From NCBI GenBank assembly GCA_002862705.1, contig PKDU01000009.1, positions 1 through 64,000 of the forward strand: DNA of 64,000 nt. The letters run 5' to 3'. The position numbers and the translations under genes are program-made. Source of the stretch: Flavobacteriaceae bacterium (GTDB lineage Bacteria; Bacteroidota; Bacteroidia; Flavobacteriales; Flavobacteriaceae). The notes under the pieces are model-generated. The model was given only the letters and a program-made list of their open reading frames with translations, was not told the origin of the DNA and ran no database searches. Of the stretch, positions 1 to 8,842 are shown in pieces. The stretch's first letter is position 1, and each line of letters starts with the position of its first letter.

Positions 1-24
1 AGGTTTAAATTACGAAACTTATCC

Positions 25-32
25 TATTTTTG
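25..32 (+). promoter_or_regulatory. -7 box (TAnnTTTG) of the glyS promoter
   Basis: TATTTTTG matches the Bacteroidota -7 consensus TAnnTTTG. It ends only 4 nt before the glyS ATG, so a transcript starting at the usual distance would begin at or next to the start codon (leaderless or nearly so). The -33 element would lie at or before the window edge and cannot be judged. Confidence 0.55.
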
Positions 33-36
33 CCCC

Positions 37-1569
37 ATGGCAAATCAAGAGCTATTCAAAAAAGTATTGTCCCATGCCAAGGAGTATGGGTTTGTTTTCC
101 CTTCAAGTGAAATTTACGATGGTCTTAGCGCGGTATATGACTACGGTCAACAAGGGGTAGCCCTTAAAAAAAACCTTCGTGATTATTGGTGGAAAGCCAT
201 GGTTCAGCTCAACGAAAACATCGTCGGATTAGATGCAGCCATTTTGATGCACCCAACCACCTGGAAAGCCTCTGGTCACGTAGATGCATTCAACGACCCG
301 CTTATTGATAACAAGGATTCTAAAAAACGCTATCGCGCAGACGTTTTGGTGGAGGACTATGTGGGTAAGCTAGACACTAAAATTGAAAAGGAAGTAAAGA
401 AAGCTGCCAAACGCTTTGGCGATGCTTTTGACAAAGAGCAGTTTTTGAGCACCAACCCAAGGGTGGTTGGCTACAAAGAAAAAGGAGATGCCATACTAAA
501 GCGTTTGGGCAAGTCTTTGGAAAAAGAAGACCTAGCAGATGTAAAGGCGCTTATTGAAGAGCTGGAAATTGTATGTCCTGTTTCAGGTTCTAAAAACTGG
601 ACAGAGGTAAAGCAGTTTAACCTGATGTTTGGCACCAAACTTGGCGCATCTGCCGAAAGTGCTACGGAGCTTTATTTGCGCCCCGAAACCGCACAAGGGA
701 TTTTTGTAAACTTCTTAAATGTGCAGAAAACAGGTCGCATGAAATTGCCTTTTGGGATTGCCCAAACAGGGAAGGCTTTTCGCAACGAAATTGTTGCGCG
801 GCAGTTTATTTTCCGCATGCGTGAATTTGAACAAATGGAAATGCAATTTTTTATTCCACCAGGCACCCAAAAAGAGTGGTATGCCCACTGGAAAGAAGCC
901 CGCCTGAAATGGCACCATTCATTAGGTTTAGGGGAGGATAATTACCGCTTTCACGACCACGAAAAATTGGCACACTATGCCGATGCAGCTTGTGATATTG
1001 AATTTAAGTTTCCTTTTGGATTTAAGGAGTTGGAAGGCATACACTCCAGAACAGACTTTGATTTGACAAGTCACGAGGAATTTTCAGGAAAAAAACTACA
1101 GTACTTTGATCCAGAGCGTCAGAAAAACTACGTGCCTTATGTATTGGAAACTTCTATTGGGTTAGATCGATTGTTCTTGGCGGTATTTTCAAATTCCTTA
1201 CAAGAAGAAACCCTTAAAGACGGTTCTACCAGAACAGTTTTACGCTTACCAGCAGTAGTGGCACCTACCAAAGTAGCGGTATTGCCATTGGTCAAAAAAG
1301 ACGGTTTGCCCGATATTGCCAAATCTTTTGTGGATGAACTTAAATGGGACATGATGGTTGCTTATGATGAGAAAGATGCTGTTGGCCGTCGCTACAGACG
1401 ACAAGATGCTTTGGGCACGCCCTTTTGTATTACGGTCGATCACCAAACCTTAGAAGATCAAACGGTAACCATTCGCTATCGTGATAGCATGGCACAAGAA
1501 CGCTTGATGCTAGCAGAAGCTAAAGCTAAAATCTTAAAAACAATTGCTTTTGAAAATTGGTTAATTTAG
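37..1569 (+). CDS. glyS: Glycyl-tRNA synthetase (single-chain dimeric type)
   Basis: Charges tRNA-Gly with glycine in the cytoplasm. The 510-residue protein is the one-gene alpha2 type, not the split glyQ/glyS form. It begins with a typical N-terminal core (LFKKVLSHAKEYGFVFPSSE). Class II motif 2 is visible near residues 247-270 (FRNEI followed by FIFRMREFEQME), and motif 3 lies near 375 (ETSIGLDRLFLAV). A C-terminal anticodon-binding domain follows from about 405 (VAPTKVAVLPLVKKDG). The start ATG sits directly behind a -7 promoter box. The gene converges with the DUF3575 gene, with only 4 bp between the stops. Confidence 0.97.
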   Translation: MANQELFKKVLSHAKEYGFVFPSSEIYDGLSAVYDYGQQGVALKKNLRDYWWKAMVQLNENIVGLDAAILMHPTTWKASGHVDAFNDPLIDNKDSKKRYRADVLVEDYVGKLDTKIEKEVKKAAKRFGDAFDKEQFLSTNPRVVGYKEKGDAILKRLGKSLEKEDLADVKALIEELEIVCPVSGSKNWTEVKQFNLMFGTKLGASAESATELYLRPETAQGIFVNFLNVQKTGRMKLPFGIAQTGKAFRNEIVARQFIFRMREFEQMEMQFFIPPGTQKEWYAHWKEARLKWHHSLGLGEDNYRFHDHEKLAHYADAACDIEFKFPFGFKELEGIHSRTDFDLTSHEEFSGKKLQYFDPERQKNYVPYVLETSIGLDRLFLAVFSNSLQEETLKDGSTRTVLRLPAVVAPTKVAVLPLVKKDGLPDIAKSFVDELKWDMMVAYDEKDAVGRRYRRQDALGTPFCITVDHQTLEDQTVTIRYRDSMAQERLMLAEAKAKILKTIAFENWLI

Positions 1570-1573
1570 AAGT

Positions 1574-2113
1574 TTAAAACCTCTTCCCAACTGCAATTCC
1601 TATTGGCGCATGGGCTTCAAGGGAAGTTTCTGTTACATAACGAGCTAGCCCTGCAAACAATTCAAATGAAAAACCATTAGTGGTAACCCATTTTTGACCA
1701 ATTGTCATACCAAGAGATATTTGAAGAGATTCATTTTCAACAGAGGCAAAAGAACTGAAGCCCTCTACAAAAAAACCTCTTGCACCATATTCTTTAGAAT
1801 TGTAAAAGTAAAATCTATAGTAAGGATTTATAGCAAATTTCCTATCAGTTAAAGGATCATAGTCTCCTGCATTTATAAACATTGACAAGCCAAGACTATT
1901 AGACTTATTCAATATTTTTTCATAAAATATATTTATGTCTTCTACAACTAAAAAACTTAGAGCATTTAATCTAATTTCATTATCACCTTTTGGATATGTG
2001 GCTTCTAAAGATGAATCCTTTACAACTGCCACCTTAACTACCTTTTCTTCTTCTTGGGAAAACCCATAAAAAGCAGTTAAAAATATGATCGATTGGAAGA
2101 GAGTTTTTTTCAT
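1574..2113 (-). CDS. DUF3575-like outer-membrane beta-barrel protein
   Basis: A 179-residue protein with a clear signal peptide (MKKTLFQSIIFLTAFYGFSQ) and a C-terminal aromatic residue (GKRF) as in small outer-membrane barrels. The alternating pattern NEIRLNALSFLVV, then FYEKIL, then PYYRFYF and GFFVEGFSSF, then KWVTTNGFSFELFAGLAR resembles the DUF3575 family as I know it. The role of that family is not established. The gene is visibly more AT-rich than its neighbours and stands alone on the minus strand between plus-strand genes, which could mean a late arrival. Confident as a gene and exported protein, less so on the family. Confidence 0.75.
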   Translation of the reverse strand: MKKTLFQSIIFLTAFYGFSQEEEKVVKVAVVKDSSLEATYPKGDNEIRLNALSFLVVEDINIFYEKILNKSNSLGLSMFINAGDYDPLTDRKFAINPYYRFYFYNSKEYGARGFFVEGFSSFASVENESLQISLGMTIGQKWVTTNGFSFELFAGLARYVTETSLEAHAPIGIAVGKRF

Positions 2114-2169
2114 TCGAATAATAATTGATTAGTTCCCAATGTAGCTATTTTTCATGTATTTTAGCACAG

Positions 2170-2934
2170 ATGAACATCATTTCCTATAACGTAAACGGCA
2201 TTCGCGCAGCCATAAAAAAAGGATTTTTGGATTGGTTGCAGCACGCCAACCCAGATGTGTTGTGTTTGCAAGAGACCAAAGCGCAACCTGAACAACTAGA
2301 TCTCAGCGTATTTGAAGCTGCAGGCTATCCGTACCACTATTGGTTTTCCGCACAAAAGAAAGGCTACAGCTCTGTTGCTATATTGTGCAAAGAAGAACCC
2401 AAGCATGTGGCCTATGGTACAGGCATAGATTATATGGATGTTGAAGGGCGTAATTTGCGTGTCGATTTTGAAGATGTTTCTGTGATGAGCCTCTACTTGC
2501 CTTCGGGTACCAATCCCGACCGATTGGCGTATAAGTTTACCTATATGGACGATTTTCAAGCCTACATCAACAAACTAAAAAAAGAATTACCCGACTTAGT
2601 GATCTGTGGTGATTACAACATCTGCCACGAAGCCATTGATATACACGACCCCGTGCGCAATGCCAAGGTTTCGGGCTTTTTACCCGAGGAGCGCACTTGG
2701 CTGGACGGATTTATTCAAAGTGGTTTTGTGGACTCGTTTCGGCACATAAACAAAGAACCCCACCAGTACAGTTGGTGGAGCTATCGGGCAAACGCCCGTG
2801 CCAACAACAAAGGCTGGCGTATTGACTACGCCATGGTAAGCGAACCCCTTAACGCAAAAATAACAAGAGCATACATACTTCCCCAAGCTGTCCATTCTGA
2901 TCACTGTCCTGTTGGCGTAACCTTAGATTTATAA
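2170..2934 (+). CDS. xth: Exodeoxyribonuclease III (AP endonuclease family)
   Basis: Mg-dependent nuclease acting at abasic sites and 3' ends in base-excision repair. From the ATG at 2170 the protein is 254 residues. It opens with the family N-terminus MNIISYNVNGIRAAIKKGF. An in-frame ATG at 2125 would add 15 residues unlike the family, so I prefer 2170. Catalytic motifs visible are N7, the LCLQETKAQ segment with the metal-binding Glu, the GDYNICHEAIDIHDP segment, and the terminal HSDHCPVG with the catalytic Asp-His. A near-match -7 box (TATTTTAG, 2157-2164) lies just ahead of the start. The next gene follows after 11 bp and may be co-transcribed. Confidence 0.95.
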   Translation: MNIISYNVNGIRAAIKKGFLDWLQHANPDVLCLQETKAQPEQLDLSVFEAAGYPYHYWFSAQKKGYSSVAILCKEEPKHVAYGTGIDYMDVEGRNLRVDFEDVSVMSLYLPSGTNPDRLAYKFTYMDDFQAYINKLKKELPDLVICGDYNICHEAIDIHDPVRNAKVSGFLPEERTWLDGFIQSGFVDSFRHINKEPHQYSWWSYRANARANNKGWRIDYAMVSEPLNAKITRAYILPQAVHSDHCPVGVTLDL

Positions 2935-2945
2935 GCAAACCATAG

Positions 2946-3983
2946 ATGAAATACACCACCATTCCACATACCGATATTCGGGTGAGTAAAATTTGTTTAG
3001 GCACCATGACATGGGGCAATCAAAACACGCAAAACGAAGGTTTTGAGCAAATGGATTATGCCTTAGATGCAGGAGTTAACTTTTTTGATACCGCAGAACT
3101 TTATCCTGTCCCTGCCACAGCAGACACCTATGCTGATACCGAGCGCATCATGGGCGACTGGTATGCCTCAAGAAAGAATAGAGATAAAGTAGTTTTGGCA
3201 ACTAAAATTGCCGGACCGGGGGCATACACGGCGCATATACGCACTACGGGCTTTACGCCCAACAGTATTCGTGAGGCGTTGGAGGGAAGTTTGATGCGTC
3301 TAAAAACAGATTATATTGATTTATATCAATTGCATTGGCCTGAGCGCAACGCTAATTTTTTTGGCAAACGCGATTACTTTCCAGATGCAGACGAGCAATG
3401 GCAAGACAATTTTCAGCAGATATTGGAAACGCTAAACGGTTTTATTCAAGAAGGGAAAATCAGACATATTGGTTTGTCCAATGAAACCCCTTGGGGTGCT
3501 ATGAAATACTTGGCACTCGCTGAACATAAAAGTCTACCTCGAATGAAAACCATTCAAAATCCGTACTCCCTATTAAACCGCACGTTTGAGGTTGGAAACG
3601 CTGAGGTTGCACACAGAGAACAATTGGGATTATTGGCCTATTCTCCCATGGCGTTTGGGGTGCTTTCGGGGAAATATCGCGGAGGTAAACTTCCCGATAA
3701 CAGCCGGTTGAAACTCTTTCCTAGAATGGCACGCTATAATAGCGAGCAGTCGTTGGCTGCCACAGAGGCCTATGCTGAAATCGCTGAAAAACACAATCTT
3801 TCTTTGGCGCAACTTTCTTTAGCTTTTGTTACAGACAGGCCTTTTGTAACGTCCAACATTATTGGCGCAACGACCATGCCTCAACTGAAAGAAAATATCG
3901 CCTCAGCAGCCATTACGTTATCCGATGAAATACTTTCGGAGATAGACGCGGTGCATAACCGTATTCCTAATCCGGCGCCTTAG
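2946..3983 (+). CDS. tas: Tas-like aldo/keto reductase
   Basis: NAD(P)H-dependent (beta/alpha)8-barrel oxidoreductase of 345 residues. The AKR tetrad is visible: Asp and Tyr in DTAELYPVP, Lys in VLATKIAGPG, and His in LYQLHWPER. The cofactor-binding end reads NIIGATTMPQLKENI. Overall spacing and the YPVP and NPYSLLNR segments match the E. coli Tas subgroup as I remember it. The physiological substrate cannot be read from sequence. It lies 11 bp after xth on the same strand and converges with the HigA-like gene. Confidence 0.92.
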   Translation: MKYTTIPHTDIRVSKICLGTMTWGNQNTQNEGFEQMDYALDAGVNFFDTAELYPVPATADTYADTERIMGDWYASRKNRDKVVLATKIAGPGAYTAHIRTTGFTPNSIREALEGSLMRLKTDYIDLYQLHWPERNANFFGKRDYFPDADEQWQDNFQQILETLNGFIQEGKIRHIGLSNETPWGAMKYLALAEHKSLPRMKTIQNPYSLLNRTFEVGNAEVAHREQLGLLAYSPMAFGVLSGKYRGGKLPDNSRLKLFPRMARYNSEQSLAATEAYAEIAEKHNLSLAQLSLAFVTDRPFVTSNIIGATTMPQLKENIASAAITLSDEILSEIDAVHNRIPNPAP

Positions 3984-3995
3984 GGTTGCGTTTCC

Positions 3996-4322
3996 CTAAA
4001 CGCCTAACACTATCGCAGGTTCAATTTGAAGTGTTTGGCTTATTCTTCGGGCTATTTTTAAGGTAGGCTCGCTTTTTCCTGTTAGGTATTCACTTACCCT
4101 TGAGGTACTTACACCTAAAAGTGCTGAAAGCTCTTTTTGATTTATTCCCAAGGCTGCCATGCGTAGTTTAATGACATCTGCAAGTAGGGGGTTTTTTACA
4201 GGGAAGTTTTGCTCCTCGTAATCGGCAACAAGATCGGACAACACATTGAGTTCTATATGTCCTTTAGCCTGTTGATTTTCGATGATGTCGGGGTTTTGCA
4301 AAAGCACCTCAATGCGCTCCAA
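3996..4322 (-). CDS. Orphan HigA-like helix-turn-helix antitoxin/regulator
   Basis: A 108-residue protein with an acidic N-terminal half (VADYEEQNFPV) and a C-terminal XRE helix-turn-helix (KLRMAALGINQKELSALLGVSTSRVSEYLTGKSEPT). This layout is that of HigA antitoxins of HigBA modules. No HigB-like toxin is present: only 93 bp separate it from radA upstream on its strand, and the downstream neighbour is the convergent reductase. The start is TTG. An in-frame TAA lies five codons before it, and the codons between (YHTL before LERIEVLL) look like more of the family N-terminus, so the 5' end may be eroded. It may act as a stand-alone repressor or be a relic. Confidence 0.72.
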   Translation of the reverse strand: MERIEVLLQNPDIIENQQAKGHIELNVLSDLVADYEEQNFPVKNPLLADVIKLRMAALGINQKELSALLGVSTSRVSEYLTGKSEPTLKIARRISQTLQIEPAIVLGV

Positions 4323-4340
4323 AAGGGTGTGATATTACTG

Positions 4341-4378
4341 CAAGTCAACCAAATAGAGAAACCGTGACGGTTGAGTTG
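4341..4378. repeat. Inverted repeat between radA and the HigA-like gene
   Basis: CAAGTCAACC (4341-4350) pairs with GGTTGAGTTG (4369-4378) with one mismatch. The 18-nt loop contains a smaller palindrome, AACCG TGA CGGTT (4360-4372, overlapping the right arm). It could be the radA transcript terminator, although no U-run follows, or an operator for the adjacent HigA-like protein. The two cannot be told apart from sequence. Confidence 0.4.
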
Positions 4379-4415
4379 TACTTAAAACTAAAATTTACTG
4401 CCTCACCGCTTTAAT

Positions 4416-5765
4416 TCAAAACAAATGCGCCACCAGTTCTTGAATGGTAGCCAAACGAATCACCTCCAAGCCTTTGGGTGCGGAGGTTACTTTTTGTGCC
4501 ACTACCATACGCTCAAAGCCTAATTTGGCAGCTTCTTGCATGCGCTGTTCCATTTTAGGGACGTTGCGCAACTCACCCGAAAGCCCCACTTCGGCAGCAA
4601 ACGTATAGCCCTTGGGAATGGCTACATCCAAGCTACTGGACAGTATGGCAACCATTACGGCTAGGTCTAAGCCCGGGTCGTCGAGGCGGATACCTCCAGC
4701 AAGGTTTAGAAATACATCCTTTGCACCCAGCTGAAAGCCGGCGCGTTTTTCGAGTACGGCAAGGAGCATGTTTAGGCGTTTGTTGTCAAAGCCCGTACTG
4801 CTGCGCTGTGGCGTACCATAAACGGCAGAACTCACCAGCGCTTGCACTTCGATAAGCATGGGGCGGATGCCCTCCACCGTTGCGCCTATGGCATGACCGC
4901 TAAGGCCTGCACTTTCGGCAGAAATGAGTAAAGCACTTGGATTGGAAACGCCCAAAAGCCCTTCTTGTGCCATGGTATAAATTCCGAGTTCGGCAGTAGT
5001 GCCAAAGCGGTTTTTGTGCGCACGCAAAATGCGATACACATGATTGCGATCACCTTCAAAATGCAGCACGGTATCGACCATGTGTTCCAAAACTTTGGGC
5101 CCTGCAATAGCCCCGTCTTTGGTAATATGACCCACCAGAAAAACAGGCGTTTGGGTGTTTTTGGCAAATTGGATCAATTCGGCCGTACAGGCACGTATTT
5201 GCGGTACGCTTCCTGCGGTGCTGTCCAACATACTGGAATGTAAGGTTTGTATGGAGTCGATAACCACCAAGGCGGGTTTTAGCGTTCCCAAGTGGTGTAA
5301 AAGCGATTGGGTGTTGGTTTCGGTCAGTAAAAAACACTCGCTGGACTCTTCGGTTACGCGGGCACTGCGTAATTTGATTTGCTGTTCGCTTTCCTCACCC
5401 GAGACATAAACTACCTTTCCGGCAACAGCAAGTGCTACTTGTAACAACAAGGTAGATTTTCCAATGCCTGGCTCTCCCCCAACAAGCATCATAGAACCTG
5501 GGACAATTCCCCCACCAAGTACACGGTCTAGCTCCACATCTCCAGATGATATCCGTGCGATGGCATCAACGGCAACATCTTGAATACGTACGGGTTTTGC
5601 CTTTTGTGTGCTTCTGCTATCTTGCCACGTAGCCGTAGTTTTGGGTTTTTCTAGCACTTCTTCTTGTAGGGTGTTCCATGCCTTGCAGGAGCTGCATTGT
5701 CCTTGCCATTGGGCATGTTGATGACCACAGTTGGTACAGAAAAAAGCTTTTTTGACTTTTGCCAT
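4416..5765 (-). CDS. radA: DNA repair protein RadA (Sms)
   Basis: RecA-like ATPase that assists branch migration during recombinational repair. The 449-residue protein has all family parts. An N-terminal zinc finger (CTNCGHQHAQWQGQCSSC) starts at residue 10. The Walker A motif GGEPGIGKSTLL is near residue 96. The RadA-specific KNRFG motif (RAHKNRFGTTAELG) is near residue 250. A Lon-protease-like C-terminal domain lacks the protease active site (GIRLDDPGLDLAVMVAILSS). It lies downstream of the flippase-like gene on the same strand, 16 bp away. Confidence 0.97.
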   Translation of the reverse strand: MAKVKKAFFCTNCGHQHAQWQGQCSSCKAWNTLQEEVLEKPKTTATWQDSRSTQKAKPVRIQDVAVDAIARISSGDVELDRVLGGGIVPGSMMLVGGEPGIGKSTLLLQVALAVAGKVVYVSGEESEQQIKLRSARVTEESSECFLLTETNTQSLLHHLGTLKPALVVIDSIQTLHSSMLDSTAGSVPQIRACTAELIQFAKNTQTPVFLVGHITKDGAIAGPKVLEHMVDTVLHFEGDRNHVYRILRAHKNRFGTTAELGIYTMAQEGLLGVSNPSALLISAESAGLSGHAIGATVEGIRPMLIEVQALVSSAVYGTPQRSSTGFDNKRLNMLLAVLEKRAGFQLGAKDVFLNLAGGIRLDDPGLDLAVMVAILSSSLDVAIPKGYTFAAEVGLSGELRNVPKMEQRMQEAAKLGFERMVVAQKVTSAPKGLEVIRLATIQELVAHLF

Positions 5766-5781
5766 AAGGCGAAGCTAACTA

Positions 5782-6738
5782 TTATTTTTTGGACAAAACA
5801 GGCAGTAACAAAAAAGATAGACTACCAAAGACCACGACCATTACGGTTTGCCCGGTCCACATCACCCAACCAAAAGCAAGTGCTTGCGGATAGGGAATAT
5901 CAAAAGCCTGTAACACCGCTGCCACAGCTATGGGATATAAACCAATACCGCCATTGGTGGCAGACATGGCAAAACCACCGGCTACAAATGCGGGGATTAA
6001 GGCCGAAAACGTCAAACCGCTTGTTTCAGGCAAGGCTAAGGTAACCACCCAAAACATCATCAAATACATCGCCCAGATAAAAAGTGTATGGCCGACAAAA
6101 GCCCATTTCCCTTTGATTGCTCTAATCGAAAGCATGCCTTGCCACAAGCCTGTAAAAAAGCGTATAATTTTCACAGCCAAAGCGTGCTGTGAGCGTTTAA
6201 GTTGGCGGATGCCTAAGAAAAATACGGAAGCGGCAAGTACCATCCAGACAATCAACATGCCGTCTAAAGATGGATTGCCAATAACTTTCAGCAACAATTC
6301 CCCTTGCAAAACAAAGCCCAGTCCAATGAGCGAAAAGAGCATAACAAGGTCAATGATGCGCTCGGTAACGATGGTGCCAAAGCTTTTTTCAAAAGGTACA
6401 TTGGCATAAGTAGCAAGGGCCGTTGCACGCAACACTTCTCCAGAGCGAGGAATACCTAGATTCGAAAAATACGAAATCATCACAGTGAGTATTCGCATCA
6501 TAAATGTGGGTCGATAGCCCAATGGGCGGAGTAAATAGCTCCAGCGATAAGCCCGCGAAAGGTGGCTAAATGCCCCAAACACCAAGGATAAAAACACAAA
6601 CCGTAAATCGGCTTGTTTGATGGATATAATAATTTGCTGACGGTCTGCTTCAGAAGTATTGGCAAAAGAATAATAAACAAGGTATAAACCCAATCCCAAG
6701 GGGACGATATTTTTAAGAACCTTTAAAAATTTAGACAT
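5782..6738 (-). CDS. Flippase-like integral membrane protein (LPG synthase TM family, UPF0104)
   Basis: A 318-residue polytopic protein with about eight hydrophobic segments, starting at residue 8 (VLKNIVPLGLGLYLVYYSF). It carries the family pattern of the lysylphosphatidylglycerol synthase membrane region: SHLSRAYRWSYLLRPLGYRP, NLGIPRSGEVLRA and GGFAMSATNGGIGLYP. There is no soluble aminoacyl-transferase domain, so it is not a full MprF and is better called a lipid flippase-like protein of unknown substrate. It follows panD by 5 bp on the same strand and is probably transcribed with it. Confidence 0.85.
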   Translation of the reverse strand: MSKFLKVLKNIVPLGLGLYLVYYSFANTSEADRQQIIISIKQADLRFVFLSLVFGAFSHLSRAYRWSYLLRPLGYRPTFMMRILTVMISYFSNLGIPRSGEVLRATALATYANVPFEKSFGTIVTERIIDLVMLFSLIGLGFVLQGELLLKVIGNPSLDGMLIVWMVLAASVFFLGIRQLKRSQHALAVKIIRFFTGLWQGMLSIRAIKGKWAFVGHTLFIWAMYLMMFWVVTLALPETSGLTFSALIPAFVAGGFAMSATNGGIGLYPIAVAAVLQAFDIPYPQALAFGWVMWTGQTVMVVVFGSLSFLLLPVLSKK

Positions 6739-6743
6739 GACAG

Positions 6744-7094
6744 CTAAACGAGGGTGTTGGTGGCTGTATCAGGGAAAATAAGCGTAGGGCGAAAGGCTTT
6801 AGCTGCCTCAACGCTCATGCTTGCATAGCTGATGATGATGATGACATCGCCTTTTTGAACCTTGCGTGCAGCGGGACCGTTTAGTGTGATTTCCCCTGTG
6901 TTTTTCGCACCCTCAATGACATAAGTCTCAAGCCGTTCCCCGTTATTTATGTTAACTACTTGCACCTTTTCTCCGACCACAATATTGGCGGCATCCATTA
7001 ATGTACGGTCTATGGTAATACTGCCGATATAATCAAGTTCGGCCCCCGTAACGGTTACGCGGTGAATTTTAGATTTTAAAACCTCAATTGTCAT
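6744..7094 (-). CDS. panD: Aspartate 1-decarboxylase proenzyme
   Basis: Makes beta-alanine from aspartate for pantothenate synthesis. It is a pyruvoyl enzyme made by self-cleavage. The cleavage site is visible as Gly-Ser in [11 protein letters not shown] (residues 24-25), and the following [11 protein letters not shown] segment is typical. The length of 116 residues is usual for the family. It sits next to panC on the same strand, so both precursors of pantothenate are made from one locus. It also has its own promoter match, inside the end of panC. Confidence 0.97.
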   Translation of the reverse strand: MTIEVLKSKIHRVTVTGAELDYIGSITIDRTLMDAANIVVGEKVQVVNINNGERLETYVIEGAKNTGEITLNGPAARKVQKGDVIIIISYASMSVEAAKAFRPTLIFPDTATNTLV

Positions 7095-7098
7095 GGGA

Positions 7099-7130
7099 CA
7101 AATGTACTTATTTTAATGCGATATTGTCAA
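7099..7130 (-). promoter_or_regulatory. Promoter for panD
   Basis: On the minus strand TTG (7130-7128), 21 nt, then TACATTTG (7106-7099) matches the Bacteroidota housekeeping promoter. The -7 box ends 4 nt before the panD ATG, predicting a leaderless or nearly leaderless mRNA. The element overlaps the 3' end of panC, so panD could be expressed both alone and by read-through. Confidence 0.6.
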
Positions 7131-7944
7131 TAAGTCTCACCCCTGCTATTGATGCGGCTACAAACAGCCTTGGCTTGTTGGCAGTAGCCAATTCTATAAC
7201 TTCTTTTAGGCTGTCTTCTTCGGCACAAAGGACATAGTGTAAATCAAAATCAGGGTGTACTTCAAATGCCTGCTTAATGGTGCTGTAAACACCGACCTTA
7301 TCCATACAGTTGTTTTTACAATGCAGCATGGCTTCATAAATAAATCCAGCTTCTTCTCTTTGTTTTGGCGCTAGTTGCGCATTTCGTGAACTCATGGCTA
7401 GCCCGTTGGCTTCGCGCACAATGGGGCAGGGCACGATGCTGGTTGGGATGTGCTCTTCCTTGGCCCATTTTTTTATGAGTTGCAGTTGCTGAAAGTCTTT
7501 TTCCCCAAAATAAGCCCGATGCGGCTGTAGGGCTTCAAAAAGTTTAGCAACTATGGTAATAACGCCGTCAAAGTGTCCAGGCCGATCGGCTCCTTCCATT
7601 GGCTTATCGAGGCCGTCAAACGTTTGCGTTCTGGCCAACAAGCCCTCGGGATACATGTCGGATGCGGTGGGCGCAAAAATATGAATGTCTGGACTTATTT
7701 TATGTATAGCAGCAACGTCGGCCGCAAGGCTATCCGGATATTTGTTTAAGTCGTCTTTTTTATCAAACTGTGTAGGGTTAACAAATATGGTTACCCATAC
7801 CAGCTCGTTATCGTGTTTTGCTTTTTTGATTAGCGACAGATGGCCTTGGTGTAAAGCACCCATGGTGGGTACTACGCCTAGCGCATTTCCTTTATAACTA
7901 CTTCTCGCAGAATTCAGTGCTTTTAACGTATGGTAAAGCGGCAT
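7108..7944 (-). CDS. panC: Pantothenate synthetase
   Basis: ATP-dependent ligation of pantoate and beta-alanine. From the ATG at 7944 the protein is 278 residues and begins [16 protein letters not shown], as in the family. An upstream in-frame ATG at 7974 would add ten unlikely residues. The nucleotide-binding HIGH-like signature is visible in [19 protein letters not shown], and the KMSKS-like loop in [26 protein letters not shown] and [11 protein letters not shown] are further family signatures. It lies just upstream of panD and is divergent from the glycogen-synthase-like gene. Confidence 0.97.
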   Translation of the reverse strand: MPLYHTLKALNSARSSYKGNALGVVPTMGALHQGHLSLIKKAKHDNELVWVTIFVNPTQFDKKDDLNKYPDSLAADVAAIHKISPDIHIFAPTASDMYPEGLLARTQTFDGLDKPMEGADRPGHFDGVITIVAKLFEALQPHRAYFGEKDFQQLQLIKKWAKEEHIPTSIVPCPIVREANGLAMSSRNAQLAPKQREEAGFIYEAMLHCKNNCMDKVGVYSTIKQAFEVHPDFDLHYVLCAEEDSLKEVIELATANKPRLFVAASIAGVRLIDNIALK

Positions 7945-7992
7945 ATACTTAGGTATCCTATTGAATTGGCACAAAAGTCGGTTAAATTTTAG

Positions 7993-8000
7993 TAATTTTG
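7993..8000 (+). promoter_or_regulatory. -7 box ahead of the glycogen-synthase-like gene
   Basis: TAATTTTG matches TAnnTTTG, 31 nt before the ATG at 8032. A TTG at 7966-7968 is 24 nt upstream, slightly longer than the usual spacing. It sits in the divergent gap between panC and this gene. Confidence 0.4.
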
Positions 8001-8031
8001 TGACTTAACACGAAAAACGCTTCTTTCCCAC

Positions 8032-8835
8032 ATGAAAGACAAAAAGATATTATACATATCATCTGAAGTCGTTCCTTATCTACCGCATGGCGAATTATCG
8101 AATTTAGGTTTTGAAATTCCAAAAATGGTAAACGATCGTGGTGGTCATACGCGTATTTTTATTCCTAAGTACGGACTTATCAACGAGCGACGGCACCAGC
8201 TACACGAAGTAATTCGTCTCTCTGGAATGAATTTGGTTATCAACGACATAGACATGCCCCTGATAATTAAAGTTGCTTCCATTCCAAAGGAGCGTATGCA
8301 GGTGTATTTTATTGATAATGATGATTACTTTAAAGGGCGTGGCTTGCACTCAGAAGACGACGGCAGCCTGTATGCGGACAACGACGAACGCGCGATTTTC
8401 TTTGCCAAAGGGGTAATTGAAACGGTTAAAAAATTAAACTGGTCTCCAGACATTATCCATGTGCAAGGGTGGATAGCTGCTCTTGTACCGCTGTACTGTA
8501 AATGGTATTATAAAGACGAGCCTTTGTTGGCCAACACCAAAATTGTGACCTCTTTCTACGAAGCACCATTCTCAAATGATCTCAGTGGCGATATGTTTTC
8601 AAAAATTGCTTTTGATGGTATTGATGCCGAACACATGGACGTATTAAAAAAAGGAACACTTGACAATATGTTCGCAAATGCTGCCCAGCACTCTGATGGT
8701 ATCATTCTTGCAAGTGATGCTGTAAGTGATGCAGTCAAGAAAGCGGTGCACAACAGTACCAAGCATGTTTTGGACTTAAGTAAAGAATCCGAACCTTTAA
8801 CTGCCCACGAAACCTTTTACCAGACTGATTTTTAA
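8032..8835 (+). CDS. Degenerate half glycogen/starch synthase-like protein
   Basis: A 267-residue protein with the N-terminal Rossmann domain of GT5 glycogen/starch synthases: KILYISSEVVPYL at the start, then YFIDNDDYFKGRG and DIIHVQGWIAALVPLY. The C-terminal half that completes the active site is absent (full enzymes have about 480 residues). The ADP-glucose-binding K-x-G-G-L motif is replaced by PHGEL at about residues 18-22. It is therefore unlikely to make glycogen. It is followed after 7 bp by a DUF4270 lipoprotein gene, so the two are probably co-expressed. Such short proteins next to DUF4270 are, to my knowledge, a conserved flavobacterial pair of unknown role. Confidence 0.85.
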   Translation: MKDKKILYISSEVVPYLPHGELSNLGFEIPKMVNDRGGHTRIFIPKYGLINERRHQLHEVIRLSGMNLVINDIDMPLIIKVASIPKERMQVYFIDNDDYFKGRGLHSEDDGSLYADNDERAIFFAKGVIETVKKLNWSPDIIHVQGWIAALVPLYCKWYYKDEPLLANTKIVTSFYEAPFSNDLSGDMFSKIAFDGIDAEHMDVLKKGTLDNMFANAAQHSDGIILASDAVSDAVKKAVHNSTKHVLDLSKESEPLTAHETFYQTDF

Positions 8836-8842
8836 TCATACC

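Noticed and set aside
4323-4415. Toxin gene of a HigBA module upstream of the HigA-like gene
   Set aside because: Only 93 bp are available and no frame resembles HigB; radA occupies the upstream side.
7964-7980. Possible sigma-54 promoter (TTGGCAC) ahead of the glycogen-synthase-like gene
   Set aside because: The -12 element TTGC is missing at the required spacing, and no activator gene is nearby; a normal -7 box is present instead.
8032-8835. Annotation as a functional glycogen synthase (glgA)
   Set aside because: The protein is half length and lacks the KxGGL motif and the C-terminal catalytic domain.
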